Below are positions 35,106 through 45,122 of a stretch of DNA of 64,000 nucleotides, piece after piece. Origin of the DNA: Girardinichthys multiradiatus. Its lineage: Eukaryota; Chordata; Actinopteri; Cyprinodontiformes; Goodeidae. Numbering within the stretch: position 1 is the first letter of the stretch; each line of letters starts with the position of its first letter. Both the position numbers and the translations under genes were made by a program. The notes beneath the pieces were generated by a model that saw nothing but the letters and a program-made list of their open reading frames with translations, had not been told where the DNA came from and made no database searches. The stretch covers positions 27,362,144-27,426,143 of the forward strand of contig NC_061806.1 in assembly GCF_021462225.1 (NCBI RefSeq). The letters run 5' to 3'.

Positions 35106-38100
35106 TGGGAGTGTTTAAATGTATTGCATTCATTTGTATTGTATATTTGTATGACCTAAAATGTATTATTGTTAAGATTGATTTTAAATGTTCATATGTC
35201 CGAATATTTTGTAAAGACATACAGGCTGTTGTAGGGTGTCAATGTCTGATGCTCTTCTTCAAGTAATCCTTTTTTCTGGTCTTGAATTGAACACTTCGAC
35301 CTCTCTGGCACACGGGGCCCTCACGGCTCGGCAAAATCCTTTTACTGCATATTTATAATAATCAGAATTTGTTGTACAATATAATAAAGATAAAGTAAAA
35401 AACATGATTAAATATTACACAGTCATATTTTAAATGAGCTATACAGAATTACAAATTACTGAGCAGCAAAAAGTCTGAGGAATATTATTTTACTTTCTGG
35501 AAAGGATTGAACTCTCACATATACTAGTATCCTGGCCCAGATGACAGCAACTCAAACCATGTACTAAAATACAACATAGACACATAAAAATTTTACACAT
35601 TTCAAAACATAAAAGGAACTTTGTAGGGTGTGAGATTTCACTACCTCCTACATCTTAGGATGCTGCTGTTAGAACTTACCAAAAAGATTCTGCTTCAGAA
35701 ATCCAGGACCTTTTGAACTATACACTGCTCAAACTTGATGTGAAGCAGTCCATGTTGGGTTCAGATTCTGTCTGGGATCCCGATGTTACTGCTGAACGTG
35801 GTTGTGAAGAAATCCCATGCAATGTACAAACTCACCTTGTGAGCTTGGATCTCTTTGTGTAAAGACCAAGAGGCTGGATGCCAAACTTCTCTGAGCCTCA
35901 ACAAACCTAAATATGTTCTCATTGTCTTTGTAATGACATAATTAATACTTATCATAATAAATTTGTATTATCCATTACTTCATTTAGTACTGTGATATCT
36001 TGGATTTGGAGTTTTTTTCACTACTTGACCTGAGTCGGACAATTTCTGTAAATATAAGGAAGCCATATTCTAAATCTACATTTAAAACCCTTGTTGTCAA
36101 GGCTAATGACTAGCAGTGCAGTTGAATGTCTGAATGAACAAAGCAGGAAGTGTTTTTATTTTTAAAAAGCTGGAAGTGTCTTTGTAATGACACAGATAGA
36201 GCTTAAAATATCAAAGTTCATTCTGTTCTGCATTGAAGAGTCATCTGTGTGGTTTTTAATATGAAGATACCATTAACATATAGAAATTGTTTGAGTAATT
36301 ACCACAAAATTAATTGCGCCGTTAGTATACGGCCCAAAACTGTCTTCAATTGTGGACTGTATATTATTGGTCGTGGTGAAACTTGATGCCACTTGTTCTT
36401 GTTAGTTTTTGAGAACTTAGCCTAGCAAGACGTTTCCAACCATGTTCAGTGAAAAATAGCTGCTTAACTAAAGTTAACTAAGTTAACTAAGCTGTACCAG
36501 ATTTTATGTTGAGAAGATGATGTGGGCTTTTAAATCAGTTGCTATAATCAATTGAAATTGAATAACAACATATCAGGATATCAAATGAAGTCACCCAACT
36601 CTGCATTCCTAATTTGTTGCCACATTGTTATTTTAAAGGGTCAGAGTAGAAAGGAAAAGCCCATCTACATTTCAGCCCCCTCCCCAACATCACCCTCAGC
36701 TTTTTCATCATTTGCACATTTTTCAGCACATTCAAGATAGAATAAGTGTGGGTGACATGATTTATTGCTGGTGACATTATCAGAAAATGAATATCTGAAA
36801 CAGAAAAGAGGCAGTGGGAGAGAATAAGAAATGGAGAACAGTCATAAAGTGAAGATGAGCAGATGAATGACAGAGATTCTAAGGCAATAACAGGGAAAGC
36901 CTCCAACAGTGGCTGGACGCTGAGTGATAAAGTATAAAAAATGACAGAACAGAGACAGAGGAGAGAAAGACCTCCACCTTTCAATCTCGGTTGTCATCTT
37001 GTCCTCCCCATTTATTTTCCTCTGTTTCCTTTTCCTCTGACATTCCCCTCATCTGTCATCATCTTCATCTGCTCCTTTTAAAGCTCCCCCACTTAACTCC
37101 TCAGGATCATTATCATCCACAGCTTTCCTCTTGCCATTTCATTTATTCATTATTGAACTACTTAAATTTGCTTTTTATCAGTTTTTCCTTTTCCTGATTT
37201 CCCTACTTGATCCTACTTATGTTACACTGTGTCATTCATTTATTCTTTTCCCTCTTTACAATACTCGTTTCCTGCCATCTGTTGCATCTCTTCAGGTTTT
37301 AGTAAGTGGGGGTGGGTCTCTGTTTTCTGACAGTTTGCCTATTTTTGGCATGCAAAACTTTTCTATTGAATCCCTTATTTTTGGTCCCAATTTCCTTATC
37401 TTTTTGTTTTCTGTTTCATCCTACTTTTTGATTAATACAACTTTCTTCTCTTTTCAAATTTCAGTGATACCCCATCTCATACAGTTCTAATCAGTCTTTC
37501 ATTTGCATTGCCTGCTTAAGTTTTACCAGTTAGAAAAAGCAGGGTAGCCTCCTACTAGTATTACACAGGAAATACAGGAGAAAAACAAAACCATGTAGAC
37601 AAACATTACAGTTCACAGAGACAAAGAAATTAAGCAGAGTACAGCCCACTGGACTTTCATTTAACTGACAAAGATGGACACAGATGTAACTAAAAAGAAC
37701 TAAAACAACCCAAACAATAGTCAGTCCACTAGAAAACCACGGTAGATCCATCCATCTTTTTTTATTACCCCATTATTACTTTTCAGGGTTGCTCATGGCT
37801 GGAGTCCATCCCAGCAAAAAGAAAACACACTCTTTTCATCTAAAAGTTTTAGATATACATACTTTTCCATGTATTGTATTATCCCAACAGCATGCCTTCT
37901 GTATGTAGCAATCACTATTACAAGTGGTGTACGTGAACACATCCTAATGTGCACATTAAAGAGTATTATGTACACACTGTTAATAACACCTCTTCTGCCA
38001 ATCACATTTAAGCAGCGCAATGCATTTCAGCACCTGAATGTGGTGAAGACAATTCACTGAAGTGAATGGAGCCGCAGAATGGGGATGAAAGGAGATTTAG

Positions 38101-39360
38101 GTGAATGTGTCATGGTTTTGCAGAAGTTGCTGAACCCCCCGTTTTTTTTTATATGTAACCACATGTCTAGGCTTTATAGAGATTCATATGAAAAAGAGAA
38201 ACTATCCAGTGAGTAGCACTTGTGTGGATATAAATGCCTTGTTGATGTCAGAAGTCTGAAAGATTTGTTCAAGATGATAAATTAAACTGCAGCTTAAATA
38301 ATCACTCATTACAAGAAAGGCATGTAGAACGCCACATTTAAATGCACAACACGTTGAACCTAGAAGCAGGTAGCCTGTAGCAAAACAAGACTAAACTGGG
38401 TACCACTCCTGTGAGTAAGGAACAGAAAACTGAGGCCACAGTTCAAAAAGGATCACTAAGTACAAGTCAGTGTAAATCTGTCTTACTGGGATCCACTGTG
38501 GATAATGCCAGCCTCTGTAATTGCTTTAAACCTAGCTATACTGTCTTAAACCTGAAAACAAACTCATGCCCTTGTAAACTTAACATATAAATCATGCCAA
38601 GTTGTTTTTACATCCTGGTTAAGTTGTTTCTGCACAGGAGCCTGTTGCTGACAGGAAGCCTGCAGGTGGGTCTGTGGGAATAACAAAGATGAGCTGAGTA
38701 AAAATGCTCTCTCACTTCTAACTTCTGTGCTCCACCACTGCTCAGCACAGAACCAGTTCATCTTGGAATTATGAATTTGGTTGAGAATGTTTCTGTGGTG
38801 ACCTAAAAAACATAAATTATACAGTTTTGTCCTGTGTGAACCGAAGTTAGAAGTATTCACTCTAAAATGTATTTGTTATAACAGTAAGAAAAGCAGACTC
38901 AATATTTTAAAACTTACTTTATTGTGTCTACATCCTTGTCAAGCTCAAGTATGACTCAAAATAAAAATTAAAGCTTAAAGGTAAAACAGAACAGTGATAA
39001 CATCTGTCATCACTTGCAAAAGTCATTCTAAATATTTCAGAACCTTTTTGGTGGCACAACACAACAATGACATCATCATCTAAATGTGCTAAGAAGAAGA
39101 AAAAGAAGTAGGAACTTCATCTCCGTTTTTTATTCAGTGTAACTTTGCAGCAACATTTAAAAGTTTCTAACTATTATTTTGGAAAAAAACGTTATGAGAA
39201 TAAAAGAAAAGGAAAAAAAAAAAGAAAAAAAAAAAAATATATATATATATATATTGGTTATATTATTTGGGTCTTCATATTTATGTCATTATCTTTTTAT
39301 CTGAAAGACATAATGATGACCCATTCTCAGTTTTCTGGCAATGATAACCTAATTTTTATT
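35106..39360. other. AT-rich DNA, nothing recognised
   Basis: About 4.2 kb with no supportable gene. 37,000-37,500 is pyrimidine-rich, which explains the long hydrophobic + strand frames there. 37,742-37,812 slightly resembles the SINE body in reverse. A purine run and a short TA microsatellite lie at 39,200-39,254. Confidence 0.5.
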
Positions 39361-39364
39361 TAAA

Positions 39365-39560
39365 ATCTCCTGTTACTTCAAATAGGTGACCCCTGTACTC
39401 CCAGAGAGTTCCCAGAGCTTTTGGAAAAGAAACAGGCCCACAGCATAACAGATCCTCCACCATACTTGACAGCAGGTGTTTTTCCGCATGTTTATCCATA
39501 GTTTCAACTCAGATCCACCTGGAGTGTTTGTTTTCAAAAAGCTCAACGTTAATCTCATTT
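39365..39560 (-). mobile_element. Tc1-like transposase remnant
   Basis: The - strand of 39,432-39,478 reads like the Tc1 block PAVKYGGGSVMLW, between the first and second catalytic Asp of these transposases, with neighbouring fragments in other frames. Only about 200 bp survive, and they are not the same family as the copies at 1-498 and 12,485-14,094. Confidence 0.65.
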
Positions 39561-40674
39561 AATCACAGCACATAGTAACAGTGAAAGTCCTAATAAGCTT
39601 ATTCAGTTTAGTTAAGAGTAAGAGTAAAAGTAGTCTGGAGAGATATCACTGTGATCACGGCTCTTTTTGAGTCTAAAAATGCAAAAAACAAATAAATAAA
39701 AACCAAACACCGATTCAGTTCTCATCACAGACCGTCCATTAATATGTAAACTCTGGCAATGACGCAAATGTTCTGCCAAGCATGTGTGCACCAAGATTGA
39801 ACAGAAAGGAGAGATGAGGAACTGGCAAAGAACTCTTTCTTTACGGTCAGGAAGTTTTACCGTTCAAAGGCTACATGCATATGCTTTTAATTAAAAATAA
39901 ATCTATAAAAAAAGAAACTACATCTATAAAGATTTTATGTTTCACAGCAAGCTTTGTGGTCCCAGAGGTTATGTCTGAGAAAAAAAAAAGGTATGACAGT
40001 CACTGAAATGGAGAAAAAGAAATACCCAGGGAGGAGAATGGATTGGGTGATACAGTGGAAGAAATGGGAGAAATGTCAAGAAGACACTGAGAGTTTGACC
40101 TCAAGGTATGCTGAATAATGGATGCATGAGTTGGAAAGTAGAGGAGAGAGACATGAGTTAGTCACTTTTTTCTTTCACCTCTTTCTGTGTCTTTGCTTTA
40201 GTTCCTTTCCTCTTGTGTCTCTTCCTCATATACACGTATGTTCAGGAAAATATGCTAAGACATTAAAACATTGTACCTATGGGAAGAATAGCTTAACTGA
40301 TTTGTTTTATTTAAAAAATGCTTAAATGTCATTGTGATGAATGCCTAAAAAGTACAATTCTGACTATATTTTAATACATGTCCAATTAGTTCTCTGAAGA
40401 ATATCTGAATTAGATTATTTGTTTTTGATTTTTTCTTTACCATTTTCATATAGATCCAGGAGGGGATGGAGGTCAAGGAAGCAATGCTTTCTGACATGAA
40501 GAGAGAACCCTTAGATTCTTGGTAAGGATACACACAAGGTGAGGGTTTCCTGGAATGAAACTAGAGTACTTCAAAGAAGAGCCTTTCAATTTGCGTCTTT
40601 TGAGAGCACTGAAAGGTTTTGACATGTCCACTATTTCAACAGCTTCTTGGCAAAATGCTACACAAAAACTCAGA

Positions 40675-40765
40675 TCAATTCAATTTAATTCAGTTTTTTT
40701 ATAAAGCCCCTATTTATAACAAGTGTCACCTCAAAGCAGTTTACTAGACAACCAGATCCAGTTCA
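40675..40765 (-). repeat. L2-type LINE tail, antisense fragment
   Basis: 'aattcaatttaattcag' followed by 'ataaagcccctatttataacaa' is a diverged reverse complement of the L2 tail seen at 15,270-15,326. Confidence 0.55.
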
Positions 40766-41131
40766 CAGACAGAATATACAGTCAGTTCAGTCCGATAATA
40801 TAGACTCAAAAGGTACAGAAGATGTAGTTGATGTAGTTCTACTACATTTGTAGTTTACTACAACTGCAAGAAGGAAAAGATACAAGTATTAGTTAGGAAG
40901 GTTTTTGCATTACTGTCATGGTTAGCTAGATATAGGACCCCAGAATGCAGACCAGAAGGCAGCATGACGGTAAGTGTAAAGATTTAATAACAAAAAAAAA
41001 AAAACATAACTAACATAACAATTACTTTCTTTTCCAATCCCCTTACATCTTTAATCACAGCTTTCAATAGAGAATTTAAGTACACCCTTTCATCAAACTT
41101 TTTGACAGGTGGGCGGGACTTTCGGTGAGGG
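40766..41131. other. Flank of the Polinton, repeat-like
   Basis: The part 40,917-40,990 resembles the terminal phrase of repeat R1 ('accccagaatgcagacc', 'taagtgtaaagatttaat'). The last 25 bp before 41,132 ('gggcgggactttcggtgagg') look like an imperfect copy of the next bases of the Polinton repeat, so the true element end may lie slightly to the left. Confidence 0.4.
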
Positions 41132-41300
41132 CGGGACTTCCGGTTGGCGCCATGTGGGGGCCATGTGGGTGCCATGTGGGCGGGAGGTCACGTGGTCAAG
41201 CAGGTGGTGTGTCCAAGGGGGCGTAACCGTGGATGCTGATTGGTTGTCGTCATTAGGGGCGATACCTTAAATGAGTCAATTAAAACACAGGGGTGTGTTT
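41132..41300 (+). repeat. Polinton terminal inverted repeat, left (inner 169 bp)
   Basis: 169 bp matching the reverse complement of 63,832-64,000 with 3 differences that I can see. It contains three close copies of GCCATGTGGG (41,149-41,181) and ends with AAAACACAGGGGTGTGTTT. The repeat may extend further out on both sides; the right arm is cut by the window. Confidence 0.93.
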
Positions 41301-41302
41301 GT

Positions 41303-41310
41303 TATAAATA
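41303..41310 (+). promoter_or_regulatory. TATA box inside the left end
   Basis: TATAAATA directly inside the inverted repeat and about 200 bp before the ATG of the first left-arm gene. A plausible core promoter for rightward transcription. Confidence 0.55.
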
Positions 41311-41513
41311 GAACAAGACAAATATGGTATTATCGGAAACTGTTTGGCATCAGCACCAATTAAAAATAGAGGGGGTGTGTTTGTAAGCATCGTTAAACCT
41401 TGAATAACCCAATGAAAACAATAGGGCGTGCTTTAGTGTTTACTTTAAATACAGAGATAAAACTCTGCACTTTACATGCAGCATTCGTTGGAAAAAAGAA
41501 CACCCGTTCAACA

Positions 41514-42464
41514 ATGGCTAGAGTTAAGAGAGTTTATCGTCAAGCGGAGGAGAAACGCAACGTGTGCCAAGATGATGATGATGAACAAGCAACTGCATCA
41601 TATACTTCCTCAACGGAGATACCTATCGGAATTCCCGTCATGACATTCTCTACCGATGATGAGGATCCAACATCAACTTCAACAACCATGGTTGAAAATC
41701 AGACCTCGGGTCGGCCAAGAGGTATGTCAGTTCTGTGCGAAACCCCAGTGACCGTCTACCAGTATTCATCCCGTGAATTGAATGCTCCTAAGAAATCAGC
41801 ATACCACATCTGCAGGGTACAAAGACACCCGTTCGACACTCTGCAGGAAGAATGGTCTTTGGAGCCATATGGCCTGGTTGGCAGCTGGGGTTATATTTTC
41901 ATGTATGAAATAGGAGAGCTTTGCCTGTATCAATTGGATTAAGATGAGGTATTTAATGGATCACTGGCTCTGTGTACTCTCACCCACAGCGACTGGGCTG
42001 TGTTAAGGCTTGCAATCCCGCACCTTAATGATAGCCCTGAAACAGTCTCAAGGCAGGAGAGGGAGGAAGAAGAAAAAGAAAATGAACTGTCTCCTCGACC
42101 TGTAAAACGGGCGAGAATGTTTCATATACCATCCGATGTTGAAATAGCTGAGAGAGAACCTCTCTTTAGCGCAGTGTGGGGGTCAAAAACCACAGCAAAT
42201 GGCCGCTGGTCTTTTCTGGCAAGCAGACGCAGGAACAACCGGACGAGTCCCTCAGATCTGTTTGTGTTGGAGGCTTTCAATCAGGACTGCGGCGTATTCA
42301 AGACAATGCTGGCTCTGCCGTTTGAAGCTTGGGCAGAGAAGATGAGTGAAATTGGACATCGTCTTTCCGACCTTTTCCACAAGTCACGAAGTTGGATCGA
42401 TGTCATGTCAGTGAAAAAAACGCTGACGTTTCCTGTTTTACGTTTAGAACGAACCCTCTTCTGA
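41514..42464 (+). pseudogene. Polinton left-arm protein 1, one in-frame stop
   Basis: From the ATG at 41,514 (context acaATGG; an upstream ATG at 41,400 is in frame but less likely) one frame runs to a TGA at 42,462-42,464, interrupted only by TAA at 41,940-41,942. The whole would be 316 codons, 142 before the stop. The first part is basic and then acidic with a DDDDE run; the second part has a glutamate-rich stretch and a basic RPVKRARMF that looks like a nuclear signal. I do not recognise a family. Polintons and adintoviruses often carry fast-evolving accessory genes here. The stop fits simple decay, but readthrough cannot be ruled out from one copy. Confidence 0.6.
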
Positions 42465-42484
42465 GGACACGCCCCTTCCTATGA

Positions 42485-42492
42485 TATATATA
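42485..42492 (+). promoter_or_regulatory. TATA box of left-arm gene 2
   Basis: TATATATA lies 44 bp before the ATG at 42,536 and 20 bp after the stop of the preceding gene, a compact virus-like spacing. Confidence 0.6.
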
Positions 42493-42535
42493 CAGGGGGG
42501 ATAACTGCAAGCTCACAGACACTGAGAATCGTATC

Positions 42536-43375
42536 ATGAGAATGAGTGGACCGACACCATACAGGGATCTCTACAACCACCGAGCAGAGATCCACTTCTC
42601 TCCTGAGCACGATGAAAGCTTCAACATTGGACCATATCATCCGCCTTCCCCTGACCTCTTCTCACCATCCACCTCAACATCCTCATTCTCAGAGAACCAC
42701 TTCAGTCCTGCATCACCTACAGGATACAACATGAAATATCTACCGCTTTCTCCAGACCTCTGCTCACCATCACCGCTATTCATGGCTGAGTCTGTAGACG
42801 CGAATGTCCTGCCTGAAGACATGAAGGTGGTCGTGGAGGAGGAGGTAGCCACCGGCTACTCACCCTCTACCGAAGCCCCTACACAAACCCTGGAACCGAT
42901 GGAGGACCCTCAGCCTTCAGCAGAGGATGAGAGTAACCAGGAGGACGAAATTGACGGTTGGTTCTCAACCACCATCATCAATACGGTGAAAACAGCGATA
43001 CTTCATTTATTCAACATAACCTCTTTGAACTATCTCAGAGAAACCTGCTATGGATGTATAACGAACCACCCGAGCCAGCGTCAACACCATTGCCTGGAGG
43101 TACTGGGGGAGGATTATTACCAAGTCAACTTTCAACGCATCGTACGATGACTCGTAACCTCCAAACTCGTTCCTGCTATTCAGAATCTTCTGGTACTTCG
43201 ACGCATACAAGCGGATGACTTCAGAGTGAAGACGATTGCCAAGAAGGTTTTATATGAACTGAAATCGGTACAAGGCATCCACAGTGCAATAGCGCACGTT
43301 TATGATCGCATGGTCGATGAGAAACATCTCAAACAACTTAACTCTGTTTCAGAGTGCTATGGACTGACAAACTGA
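42536..43375 (+). pseudogene. Polinton left-arm protein 2, one in-frame stop
   Basis: The frame runs 279 codons from ATG 42,536 to TGA 43,373-43,375, with one internal TGA at 43,148-43,150 (codon 205). The N-terminal half is acidic and rich in Ser-Pro (SPDLFSPS, LSPDLCSPSP), a low-complexity region with possible phosphorylation sites. Near residues 171-186 lies a Cys/His cluster, CYGC...H.....HHC, a possible small zinc-binding fold. The part beyond the stop (LRRIQADDFRVKTIAKKVL and on) keeps codon structure. I do not recognise a characterised family; the Cys/His pattern resembles accessory proteins of other fish DNA viruses and Polintons, from memory only. The CGA TGA context would fit a C-to-T change in a CpG. 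Confidence 0.6.
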
Positions 43376-43711
43376 TCTCACATGTTTGATGACTTGTTGT
43401 ATCATTTTTTTTTTTTTTTTGTATTCCAGTACTTTAATTAATCTGCATTATATGATTTTTCTTCTTTTTTCCTTTTACTATTAAATACAATTAAAGTAGG
43501 AACATAGTAACCTTTCCCAAAAGTGTTGTTTAAAAGCTAGTAGTGTTTGAATTCATCTGGATTAATCTGCATTTTATCTGATTTTGTTTTTTGGTTGTTT
43601 TTTGTTTTTTATATTAAATACAAAAATTAAAAAAATAAGGATAAATCTACCTTCCTGTGTGTTTTTTCTCATTATTTAACAAGTAATCGGCAGAGTGAGC
43701 ATAAGGCAGAG
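43376..43711. other. Spacer before the integrase gene
   Basis: A low-complexity T-rich stretch with a T17 run (about 43,406-43,422) and TTTTTGTTTTTT-type sequence. It contains AATACAATTAAA-like sequence but no clear polyadenylation or TATA motif. No open frame. Confidence 0.5.
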
Positions 43712-44600
43712 ATGGCAGGAAGACGGCTGATGAAGAAAGTATATTATAGCCCTTCAAATCCGGGAAGTTTTGGGGGTGTAGATAGGCTGAGGAGGGTTAT
43801 GCAAGATGAAACGGGAAAGAAGGTTGCGGTTGAAAAAGTTAAAGATTTTTTATCAGGAGAAGATACCCATACTCTACATAAACCTGCAAGAATAAAGTTT
43901 CCGAGAAACAGAGTTTTTGTCACCAGACCATTGAGGCAGTTCCAGGCTGATCTCTGTGACATGCAAGCTCTGGCCATGGAAAATTATTTATTAACAGTCA
44001 TTGACATCTTTTCAAAAAGGGCGTATGTACGAGTTTTGAAGAGGAAAACAGCCGCTGAGGTGGTAAAGGCATTTGAATCAGTTTTTACAGAAAGTCAGAT
44101 CCCCAAAAAACTTCAGACTGATGCCGGTAAAGAATTCTTTAACAAGAAATTTAAGGTTTTAATGGAGAAACACGGTATTGAACATTTTGCCACAGCGAGT
44201 GAAGCAAAAGCTTCAGTGGTCGAGAGATTTAACCGCACATTAAAAACAAGGATGTGGAGATATTTTACAGCTAACAATAACCGGCGGTACGTCGATGTAC
44301 TGCAAAACCTAGCTAGAAGCTACAACCATTCCTACCACTCCAGCATTAAAATGAGCCCTATGGAAGTGACCCCAGAAAATGCCTTTCAAGTGTTTCAGAA
44401 TCTGTATGATGTCAAGTCCAACAGATATTGCAAGGACTCAGTGACAACGTTTAAACAAGGGGATCTTGTCAGAATATCCAAGGTCCGTGGAGTGTTTGAC
44501 AAAAAATACGAACAGAGTTTCACGGATGAAGTGTTTACAGTGTATGAGCGGATACCCCGTTCTCCTCCTGTATACAAACTCAAAGATTTGGATGGAGAAC
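43712..44600 (+). pseudogene. Polinton integrase, N-terminal part with DDE core
   Basis: This is a retroviral-type integrase (rve fold), which inserts the element into the host chromosome. Catalytic residues are visible: Asp80 in QADLCDM, Asp137 in QTDAGKEF and Glu171 in VVERFNR, with 33 residues between the last two. RTLKTRMWRYF follows, as is typical for Polintons. An SH3-like region lies near residues 245-285 (FKQGDLVRISKV). The native frame ends at 44,600, where an LTR retrovirus was inserted; the open frame continues 20 codons into the LTR and stops. The chromodomain lies beyond the retrovirus at 51,995-52,182. A truncated protein with the catalytic core could still be made, but probably without chromatin targeting. 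Confidence 0.93.
44596..44600. repeat. Target-site duplication, left copy (AGAAC)
   Basis: Five bases of integrase coding sequence, repeated at 51,990-51,994. A 5-bp duplication is within the 4-6 bp produced by retroviral integrases. Confidence 0.95.
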
Positions 44601-44973
44601 TGTTAGGTTTAAACACCAAACACTTTCACAATTCTGCACAAAGAAAGACACAGAGAAGTTAGTTCATTTTAACCTGCAGGTGAGAGTGTCTCCAGAGGCT
44701 GCTCAGTTACAATCCTCCGAACCACACTCTGAGACAGCCCCTGCTCTCTCTGCCTTTTATTGATAAGAGAAGAGGCCCTGGTTACAAAATATTCCAAGCA
44801 CAAAAGGGAGGGATGCACACTCATAAGATTAGAAACAGCTGCACCGACAGAATGTTCTAGAACATCCTGTCTCTATCTTGCAGCTCTTGTACATATAAGA
44901 TATAATCACTCTGAACAGCAAGCTTCACTTCTATTAAAGTTAAAACATATATAATCATTAATTAACCCTAACA
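44601..44973 (-). repeat. 3' LTR of the endogenous retrovirus
   Basis: 373 bp, TG...CA ends with a 7-bp terminal inverted repeat TGTTAGG/CCTAACA. Compared with the other LTR I see one difference, an extra A in the run near 44,803. On the - strand a polyadenylation signal AATAAA lies at 44,756-44,761. Confidence 0.96.
44850..44862. promoter_or_regulatory. Heat-shock-element-like site in the 3' LTR
   Basis: GAATGTTCTAGAA fits the alternating pattern GAAnnTTCnnGAA bound by heat shock factor. On the - strand it overlaps AGAACATTCTGT, which resembles a steroid receptor site. It lies upstream of the AATAAA on the retroviral strand, where U3 enhancers sit. The binding is inferred from the motif only. 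Confidence 0.45.
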
Positions 44974-44987
44974 TTTTCCTCCTCTTT
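44974..44987 (-). promoter_or_regulatory. Polypurine tract
   Basis: AAAGAGGAGGAAAA on the - strand directly before the 3' LTR: the expected place and composition of the plus-strand primer. Confidence 0.9.
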
Positions 44988-45122
44988 ATAAATGTTTTAA
45001 ACACTTGATACATCAATCATTAACCTTTTCTTCTCAGATTTTCAGTTAAGACATCATGGTGTGTTTTATCTGTACATGTCATTGAAAAAGTAGCAGGAGG
45101 TCTTTAAGTTTACTGTATACAA

